From CAMLHU01 sp031393795 (lineage in GTDB: Bacteria; Gemmatimonadota; Gemmatimonadetes; Gemmatimonadales; GWC2-71-9), in assembly GCA_031393795.1 (NCBI GenBank), contig JANMWE010000102.1:1-32868 (forward strand): a stretch of DNA of 32,868 bases, given 5' to 3'. Both the position numbers and the translations under genes were made by a program. Under the pieces are notes generated by a model. That model saw only the letters and a list, made by a program, of their open reading frames with translations, searched no databases and was not told where the DNA came from. How positions within the stretch are numbered: position 1 is the first letter of the stretch; each line of letters starts with the position of its first letter. Below are positions 14,576-20,304 of the stretch, one piece after another.

Positions 14576-16258
14576 ATGACCACCACCCACCCGGATGAAC
14601 GCCTCGCCGCGCAGGAGCGCGAGCTCGCACTGCTCCGCGCCGAGATCGCGAAGTGGCGCGCCCTCTACGCCAAGCAGCCGCTCCGCACTGACACCGACTT
14701 CAGCACCATCTCTGGGCTCGAGCTCGAGCCGGTCTACACCGCGCTCGACGCGCTCCCGGCCGCGGAACTCCCGGGGCAATTCCCCTACACCCGCGGGATC
14801 CACCCCTCCGGGTACCGCGGCAAGCTCTGGACGATGCGGCAGTTCGCCGGCTTCGGTACCGCCCAGGACACCAACGAGCGCTACAAGTTCCTCCTGGCGC
14901 GCGGACAGACCGGCCTGTCGGTGGCCTTCGACTTCCCGACCCTGATGGGGTACGACGCCGACCATGCCCGTTCCGAGGGTGAGGTGGGGAAGTGCGGCGT
15001 CGCGATCAGCTCGCTGGCCGACATGGAGACCCTCTTCGCCGGGATCCCGCTCGATCAGGTCTCGGTGTCGATGACGATCAACGGCCCCGCCGCGATCCTC
15101 TGGTGCTTCTTCATCGCCGCGGCCGAGAAGCAGGGGGTGTCCGCGGCCAAGCTGCAGGGCACCGTCCAGAACGACATCCTCAAGGAATACATGGCCCAGC
15201 ACGCCTGGGTCTTCCCGGTGGAGCCGGCGCTCAAGCTCATCGTGGACATGTTCGAGTGGGGGAGCGCCCACGCCCCCAAGTGGAATACCATCTCCATCAG
15301 CGGCTACCACATCCGCGAAGCCGGGGCGACGGCGGCGCAGGAGCTCGCCTTCACCCTGGCCAATGGCTTCTGCTACGTCGAACACGGCCTCGCGCGCGGA
15401 CTCGCAGTCGACAGCTTCGGGCCTCGGCTCTCCTTCTTCTGGGACATCCACAACGATTTCTTCGAGGAGATCGCCAAACTTCGCGCCGCCCGCCGCATCT
15501 GGGCCCGCCGGCTCCGCGACAAGTATGGCGCCAAGGATGACCGCAGCTGGAAGATGCGCTTCCACTCCCAGACCGCCGGGGTGTCGCTCACCGCACAGCA
15601 GCCGTACAACAACGTCGTGCGGGTGGCCTACCAGGCGCTGGCGGCGGTGCTGGGCGGCACGCAGTCGCTCCACACCAACGCCTTCGACGAGACGCTGGCG
15701 CTCCCGACCGAAGACTCGGTCCGCATCGCGCTGCGCACCCAGCAGATCCTCGCCTACGAGACCGGCGTGCCCAACGTGCAGGACCCCCTCGGCGGTTCCT
15801 ATTTCATCGAGGCATTGACCGATCGGCTCGAGCGCGAGGCCGAAGGGCTCTTCGCCGAGATCGAGGCGCAGGGGGGCGTGGTGGCCGGGATCGAGTCGGG
15901 CTGGTTCCAACGGCAGATCGCGTCGAGTGCGTCGCGCTTCCAGGCCGAGGTCGAGGCCGACCACAAGGCGGTGGTCGGCGTGAACCGGTTCACCGAAGAC
16001 GACGAGTCCGCGATCGACATCCTCAAGATCTCCGACGACGCGGAGCGGAGCCAGAAGGCGCGGATGGCCACGATGCGCGCGGGGCGGGACAACGCCCTGG
16101 TCGCGCAGCGCCTCGCGGCGCTCAAGGCTGCGGCCGACGCCGACCAGAATGTGATCCCCGCGATGCTCGACTGCGCCCGTGCCTACTGCACGCTGTACGA
16201 GATCCGGCACACGCTCGAAGGGGTCTGGGGCGCGTATCGGGAGCCGGTCTTTTTCTAG
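14576..16258 (+). CDS. B12-dependent acyl-CoA mutase, large (substrate-binding) subunit; isobutyryl-CoA-mutase-like active site
   Basis: This 560-residue protein is the TIM-barrel CoA-binding part of the methylmalonyl-CoA mutase superfamily without a fused B12 domain; the B12 subunit is encoded at 18210. ISISGYH (His245), TAQQPYNNVVR and LGGTQSLHTN are diagnostic. The substrate-determining positions differ from methylmalonyl-CoA mutase: RQF (Phe90) replaces RQY, and MAQ (Gln208) replaces VRN, whose Arg binds the methylmalonyl carboxylate; residue 117 is Ala. From memory, Phe/Gln is the pattern of isobutyryl-CoA mutase and Ile/Asp/Gln that of 2-hydroxyisobutyryl-CoA mutase. Automatic annotation would probably say methylmalonyl-CoA mutase; I consider that doubtful. 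The start is supported by GGAGGA at 14565-14570. The TAG stop lies at the edge of word-repeat hairpin 5. Confidence 0.88.
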   Translation: MTTTHPDERLAAQERELALLRAEIAKWRALYAKQPLRTDTDFSTISGLELEPVYTALDALPAAELPGQFPYTRGIHPSGYRGKLWTMRQFAGFGTAQDTNERYKFLLARGQTGLSVAFDFPTLMGYDADHARSEGEVGKCGVAISSLADMETLFAGIPLDQVSVSMTINGPAAILWCFFIAAAEKQGVSAAKLQGTVQNDILKEYMAQHAWVFPVEPALKLIVDMFEWGSAHAPKWNTISISGYHIREAGATAAQELAFTLANGFCYVEHGLARGLAVDSFGPRLSFFWDIHNDFFEEIAKLRAARRIWARRLRDKYGAKDDRSWKMRFHSQTAGVSLTAQQPYNNVVRVAYQALAAVLGGTQSLHTNAFDETLALPTEDSVRIALRTQQILAYETGVPNVQDPLGGSYFIEALTDRLEREAEGLFAEIEAQGGVVAGIESGWFQRQIASSASRFQAEVEADHKAVVGVNRFTEDDESAIDILKISDDAERSQKARMATMRAGRDNALVAQRLAALKAAADADQNVIPAMLDCARAYCTLYEIRHTLEGVWGAYREPVFF

Positions 16259-16361
16259 CGAGAAGCACCTAGCGCCTAGCGAGGGCGCTTGTGGAACCTG
16301 TCCGCTACTGGTGTCAGAGCTCGCCATAGTCTCGCTAGGCGCTAGGCTCTAGGCGCTTGAG
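16255..16361. repeat. Word-repeat hairpin 5 (word CCTAGCG)
   Basis: CCTAGCGCCTAGCGAG at 16268-16283 pairs perfectly with CTCGCTAGGCGCTAGG at 16331-16346. Further copies of the word flank both (16255-16267 and 16347-16361), and the loop is 47 nt. The region holds about six CTAG tetramers, a sequence usually scarce in bacterial DNA. The mutase TAG stop (16256-16258) is the first copy of the word. Confidence 0.85.
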
Positions 16362-16375
16362 AAATAGAGGATCGC

Positions 16376-17530
16376 ATGCCGACGCCCAGCAACAAGCAGC
16401 TCGATCGCCTCGCCAAGGAACGGCACGGCGCCCCGGTCGTCTCACTCTACTTGAAGCTCGAACCCCGCGACCGCGAGCGGGGCAAATTCCTGATCAAGCT
16501 GAAGAACCGGATCAAGGCGGCGGAACGCGCGGTCGAGAAGATGGACTTCGACCGGGTCGAGCGCGACGCCATCACCGCCGACCTGACCCGGATCCAGGCA
16601 TACCTGGCCCACTCGGGACAGTTGCCGCACGGGCAGGGGATCGCCCTCTTCGCCTCGAAGCAGCGCAAGCTCTGGGAAGTGGTCGCCCTCCCGGTGGTGC
16701 ACCGCTCGCGCCTCACGGTCTCGCGCGCCCCGCTCGTGCGGGAGCTCGCCGGCATCGAGGATGACGTCGGCCGCCTCCTGGTCGGCGTCGTGGACCGGAC
16801 CCACGCCCGCTTCTTCCGCGTCACCGCCTTCGACGCGACCGAGCTGGGCACCGAGCTCGTCACCCTCGGCAACGAGGAGAAGCCCCGGCTGGGCCGGCGG
16901 CAGGGCGCGGGGATGGGCGAGCACACCTATCACAACCGGATCCGGAACGCCCAGCAGCGCCACCTCGAGAATGTCGCGGCGCGGCTCTTCGACCTGAGCC
17001 GCAAGGAGTCGTTCCAGGGGGTCATCCTCCTCGGACCCGGGAGCACGCCGGAGTCGGTCGCCGCCTTCCTTCACCAGTACGTCTTCGAGCGCCTCCTCGG
17101 CGTCGGCACCCTCGGTCCCAAGGACGCGACCGCCAGCATCGTGCGCGAGGCCGCGCTCGATGTCCGGGCGCACTATGAGCAGGAGCGGGAGTCCGCCCTC
17201 GTCGCTGAGCTGAAGGAAGGGGTGGCACGGGGGTGGGCGGTCAATGGTGTGGCCGATACCCTCACCGCCCTGGCGCACGGCAAGGTGCGGACCCTCCTGG
17301 TCCACGGCGAGATGAGCCGGCCCGGGTTCCGCCTCCGCTCTTCGGGTCGCCTGGTGGTCCCGGGAGAGCACGCGGCGTGGAAGGGCGAGGGAGATCCCGA
17401 GCCGGTGACCGATGTGATCGATGAGGCGCTCGAAGAGGCGCTCCGCCAGCGGCTCGACATCAATGTTCTCTCCGATGCCGCCGCCGCGAAGACGGTCGAC
17501 GGGCTCGGCGCGCTGCTCCGTTTCAAGTGA
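16376..17530 (+). CDS. Vms1/Ankzf1-like, bacterial archaeo-eukaryotic release factor (baeRF) family protein
   Basis: The 384-residue protein has an N-terminal region with VVSLYLKLEPRDR (about 20-35), a central eRF1-like domain (LVGVVDRTHARFFRV, about 135-225) and a C-terminal eRF1 domain 3-like part (VRTLLVHGEMSRPGFRLRSSG, about 300-345). This is the layout of baeRF proteins, which are related to Vms1/ANKZF1 peptidyl-tRNA hydrolases that free nascent chains from stalled ribosomes. The basic stretch RRQGAGMGEHTYHNRIRNAQQRHLENVA (described, about 180-207) could contact RNA. The exact baeRF subfamily and the catalytic Gln-equivalent cannot be assigned by eye. AGAGGA five bases before the ATG supports the start. 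The stop overlaps the HAD gene (GTGA). A metabolic link to the mutase is not apparent. Confidence 0.7.
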   Translation: MPTPSNKQLDRLAKERHGAPVVSLYLKLEPRDRERGKFLIKLKNRIKAAERAVEKMDFDRVERDAITADLTRIQAYLAHSGQLPHGQGIALFASKQRKLWEVVALPVVHRSRLTVSRAPLVRELAGIEDDVGRLLVGVVDRTHARFFRVTAFDATELGTELVTLGNEEKPRLGRRQGAGMGEHTYHNRIRNAQQRHLENVAARLFDLSRKESFQGVILLGPGSTPESVAAFLHQYVFERLLGVGTLGPKDATASIVREAALDVRAHYEQERESALVAELKEGVARGWAVNGVADTLTALAHGKVRTLLVHGEMSRPGFRLRSSGRLVVPGEHAAWKGEGDPEPVTDVIDEALEEALRQRLDINVLSDAAAAKTVDGLGALLRFK

Positions 17531-18213
17531 AGTACCGGGCGGTCCTCTTCGACGCGGGCAACACCCTGCTCGGCCTTGATCATGAGCGCATCGCCCCGGC
17601 GGTGGCCCGGGCGCTGGGGATCACGTTGACGGCCACGCAGCTGCGCGCCGCCTCGCCCTACGCAGCGCTCGCGATGGAAGAGGGGAAGGGGACCGACCAG
17701 GAACGGGCGCTCCGCTACCTCGAGCTCCTGTTCGAACGCGCCGGGGTCCCCGAGGCCCGGATGGCCGAGGTGAAGACCGTCCTCTGGGCGCTGCACGCCG
17801 ATCGACATCTCTGGACCGGGATCGATCCCGGCACCGCACCGGCCCTGGCGAAGCTCCGCAACGCGGGGATCGGCCTCGGCGTCGTCTCCAACAGCGACGG
17901 CCGCGTGGCCGAAGCGCTGGAGGCGGTGGGGCTGGCGGAGTACTTCGGGGTGGTGGTCGATTCGAAGATCGCCGGGTTCGAGAAGCCCGACCCGCGTATC
18001 TTCCTTCCCGCACTCGAGGCCCTGCAGGTGCGGGCGGCCGAGGCGCTATACGTGGGCGATCTCTATGAAGTGGATGTGGTCGGGGCGCGCCGGGCCGGGA
18101 TGGCGGCGGTGCTGCTCGATCCGGCGGGGCTCCACGCCTCGCGTGATGTGCCCACCGCCCCCGACGTGGCGGCGGTGGTCCACCGACTGCTCGGCACGGG
18201 AGCGTTGCTATGA
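17527..18213 (+). CDS. HAD-superfamily hydrolase with DAGN motif I
   Basis: The 228-residue protein has HAD motifs I to IV: FDAGNTL (residues 8-14), VVSNSDG, EKPDPRIF with the conserved Lys, and YVGDLYEVDVVGAR. A helical cap lies between motifs I and II, as in subfamily IA. The second aspartate of the usual DxD, the general acid/base in phosphatases, is Gly here (DAG). This occurs in a recognised subset of HAD proteins and may mean a different chemistry or weak phosphatase activity. The GTG start overlaps the upstream stop and the stop overlaps the B12 subunit start, so it is in the mutase transcript. One idea is repair or removal of a damaged phosphorylated metabolite; this is only context. 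Confidence 0.85.
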   Translation: MKYRAVLFDAGNTLLGLDHERIAPAVARALGITLTATQLRAASPYAALAMEEGKGTDQERALRYLELLFERAGVPEARMAEVKTVLWALHADRHLWTGIDPGTAPALAKLRNAGIGLGVVSNSDGRVAEALEAVGLAEYFGVVVDSKIAGFEKPDPRIFLPALEALQVRAAEALYVGDLYEVDVVGARRAGMAAVLLDPAGLHASRDVPTAPDVAAVVHRLLGTGALL

Positions 18214-18659
18214 TGATGGCCCTGAAAGAAGCCCCGAACGCGCGTCCGGCCCCCGGCCGTCCCGTGCGTGTCCTCGTCGCCAAGCCCGGGCTGGACGGCC
18301 ACGACCGTGGCGCCAAGGTGGTGGCGGCCGCACTCCGTGACGCCGGGATGGAGGTCATCTACACCGGGTTGCACCAGACCCCGGAGATGATCGCTGCCGC
18401 CGCCGTGCAGGAGGATGTCGACGTCGTGGGGCTCTCGATCCTTTCGGGAGCGCACATGACGCTCTTTCCGCGGGTGCGTGAGCTCCTGGTGAAGGACGGG
18501 CGGGAAGACGTTCTCGTCACCGGCGGGGGGATCATCCCGAAGGACGACGCCGACGCCCTCGAGAAGCTGGGGATCGGCAGGCTCTTCGGCCCGGGCACCC
18601 CGACCTCCGAACTCATCGACTACATCAAGGAGTGGGCGGCGACCCACCTCAAGGATTGA
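18210..18659 (+). CDS. B12-binding small subunit of the acyl-CoA mutase
   Basis: The 149-residue protein is a free-standing Rossmann-like cobalamin-binding domain with the base-off/His-on signature DGHDRG (Asp29, His31, Gly34), then LSILSGAHM and VLVTGGGIIPKDD. This is the C-terminal domain of methylmalonyl-type mutases made as a separate polypeptide, as in archaeal MCM, isobutyryl-CoA mutase (IcmB) and 2-hydroxyisobutyryl-CoA mutase. It must pair with the large subunit at 14576, although two genes of other families lie between. Three consecutive ATG codons begin the gene, overlapping the HAD stop (ATGA). Confidence 0.94.
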   Translation: MMMALKEAPNARPAPGRPVRVLVAKPGLDGHDRGAKVVAAALRDAGMEVIYTGLHQTPEMIAAAAVQEDVDVVGLSILSGAHMTLFPRVRELLVKDGREDVLVTGGGIIPKDDADALEKLGIGRLFGPGTPTSELIDYIKEWAATHLKD

Positions 18660-18661
18660 AA

Positions 18662-20296
18662 ATGGAGTCCGAGGTCCGAAGTGCGAAGTCCGAGGGCACG
18701 GCCTCGCGACTGGCGCAGCTCTCGATGGAATACCTCGCCCTCGTCGCCAAGTTGCGGCTCGGGGGAGGACCGGAGCGTGCCAAGAAGATGCACGCCAAGG
18801 GTCAGCTCACCCCGCGCGAACGGGTGGAGGGGCTGATCGACCCGAAGGGCCCCTGGTTCGAGCTCGGGCTCCTCGTGGCGTACGACCGCTATGACGGACA
18901 GGCCCCCGCGGCCGGAGTGATCACCGGCATCGGCCGCATCGAAGGGCGCGAGGTCGTGGTGGTCTCCAATGACGCCACCGTGAAGGCGGGGAGCTGGTGG
19001 CCGGAGACGATCACCAAGATCCTCCGCGCCCAGGAAGTGGCGATGCGGGAGCGGATCCCGATCGTCTACCTCGTCGACTCCGCTGGCGTGAACCTCCCCT
19101 ACCAGGGCGGGGTCTTCCCGGGGCAGTACGGCGCTGCGCGCATCTTCTATTACAACTCCTTGATGCGCCGGTACCTCAAGGTGCCGCAGATCGCCGCGGT
19201 GATGGGGAGCTGTGTCGCCGGCGGCGCCTACCTACCGGCCCTCTCCGACGTGATCTACATGGTGGAGGGGACCAGCTTCATGGGGCTCGGCGGCCCCAAC
19301 CTCGTGAAGGGCGCCACCGGCCAGACGGTCGAGGGCGAACTCCTCGGCGGGGCCTCGACCCACACCAGCATCAGCGCCGTCGCTCATTACAGTGCGAAGG
19401 ACGATCGCACCTGCCTGGCGATGATCCGCGAGTACGTCGCGCGTCTGCCGAAGACACCCGAGGTCCGGAGCCTGAAACCCGAAGTGAAGGCCGCGCGGCC
19501 CGCGGCCGACCTCGAGAAGGTGCTGCCCAAGGATCACCGGATGTCGTACGACATGCGCGACCTCCTCGCGTGCCTCCTCGACGGAGGCGTGTTCGATGAA
19601 TTCCAGCCAGCCGTGGGCGGCGAGATGCTCTGTGGTCACGCTCGCATCGCCGGCCGCCCCGTGGCGATCCTCGCCAACCAACGCGGGGTGATCAAGGGAC
19701 GCCCCGGGAGCGCGCCGCACTTCGGCGGCATCCTCTACACCGAGAGCGCCGAAAAGTCGGCGTATTTCATCGAGACCGCTGCACGCGAGGGATTCCCGAT
19801 CCTCTTCGTGCAGGATGTGAGCGGATTCATGGTCGGCCCCGAGGCCGAGCATTCGGGGATCATCCGGGCCGGGGCGCGCTTCGTCGAGGCGATGGCCACC
19901 GCCGCGGTGCCGAAGATCGTCCTCACCGTGAACCACGCTTCCGGTGCCGGGTACTACGCGATGGCGGGGCAGGGATTCGACCCCGACTTCATCGTGAGCT
20001 GGCCCACCGGGCGGATGGCCGTGATGGAAGGGGAGAGCGCGGTCGGTGCCGTGCACGGCCCCACGCTGGAGAAGGCCAAGGCCGCGAAGACCCCCGTCGC
20101 AGCCGAGGTCCAGGCCGCCGTCGAGTCGATGCGACAGGACTATGAACACCAGCTCGATGCCAAGTACGCCGCTGCCCGCGGCCACGTCGACGCGATCGTC
20201 ACTGCCGATGAGACCCGCAGCACGCTCGCCTTCCTCCTCGATGTCGTTGCCCGCCACCCGGGCTCCCACCTCGGCCCATTCGACCTGAGTCGCTGA
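18662..20296 (+). CDS. Acyl-CoA carboxylase, carboxyltransferase (beta) subunit, MCC/ACC-like
   Basis: The 544-residue protein carries both crotonase-like halves of a biotin-dependent carboxyltransferase: MGSCVAGGAYLPALSD with the oxyanion glycines in the N-half and FMVGPEAEHSGIIRAGARFVEAMA plus HASGAGYYAMAGQGFDPDFIVSWPTGRMAVMEGE in the C-half. VDSAGVNLPYQGGVFPGQYGAARIFY resembles methylcrotonyl- or geranyl-CoA carboxylases more than propionyl-CoA ones. No biotin carboxylase/BCCP partner is in the window. I use the ATG at 18662, three bases after the B12-subunit stop; residues 2-12 are then encoded by a word-repeat arm, and the ATG at 18725 (523 residues) is an alternative start. Residues about 267-280 (PEVRSLKPEVKAARP) also look repeat-derived. 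The substrate is unassigned. Confidence 0.88.
   Translation: MESEVRSAKSEGTASRLAQLSMEYLALVAKLRLGGGPERAKKMHAKGQLTPRERVEGLIDPKGPWFELGLLVAYDRYDGQAPAAGVITGIGRIEGREVVVVSNDATVKAGSWWPETITKILRAQEVAMRERIPIVYLVDSAGVNLPYQGGVFPGQYGAARIFYYNSLMRRYLKVPQIAAVMGSCVAGGAYLPALSDVIYMVEGTSFMGLGGPNLVKGATGQTVEGELLGGASTHTSISAVAHYSAKDDRTCLAMIREYVARLPKTPEVRSLKPEVKAARPAADLEKVLPKDHRMSYDMRDLLACLLDGGVFDEFQPAVGGEMLCGHARIAGRPVAILANQRGVIKGRPGSAPHFGGILYTESAEKSAYFIETAAREGFPILFVQDVSGFMVGPEAEHSGIIRAGARFVEAMATAAVPKIVLTVNHASGAGYYAMAGQGFDPDFIVSWPTGRMAVMEGESAVGAVHGPTLEKAKAAKTPVAAEVQAAVESMRQDYEHQLDAKYAAARGHVDAIVTADETRSTLAFLLDVVARHPGSHLGPFDLSR
18665..18695. repeat. Word-repeat arm (GTCCGAG / GTGCGAA words) inside the carboxyltransferase N-terminus
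   Basis: GAGTCCGAGGTCCGAAGTGC and the following GAAGTCCGAG repeat an eight-base word. There is no local partner arm. The reverse complement resembles the arm at 20310-20342 (about 21 of 26 positions), so the two arms bracket the carboxyltransferase gene. A similar stretch, same orientation, occurs at about 19460-19492. Confidence 0.6.
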
Positions 20297-20304
20297 ACTC
20301 TCCG

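Noticed and set aside
14576..18659. Methylmalonyl-CoA mutase as the straightforward product name
   Set aside because: The superfamily fit is excellent, but the Tyr and Arg that recognise methylmalonyl-CoA are Phe and Gln, so I name only an acyl-CoA mutase.
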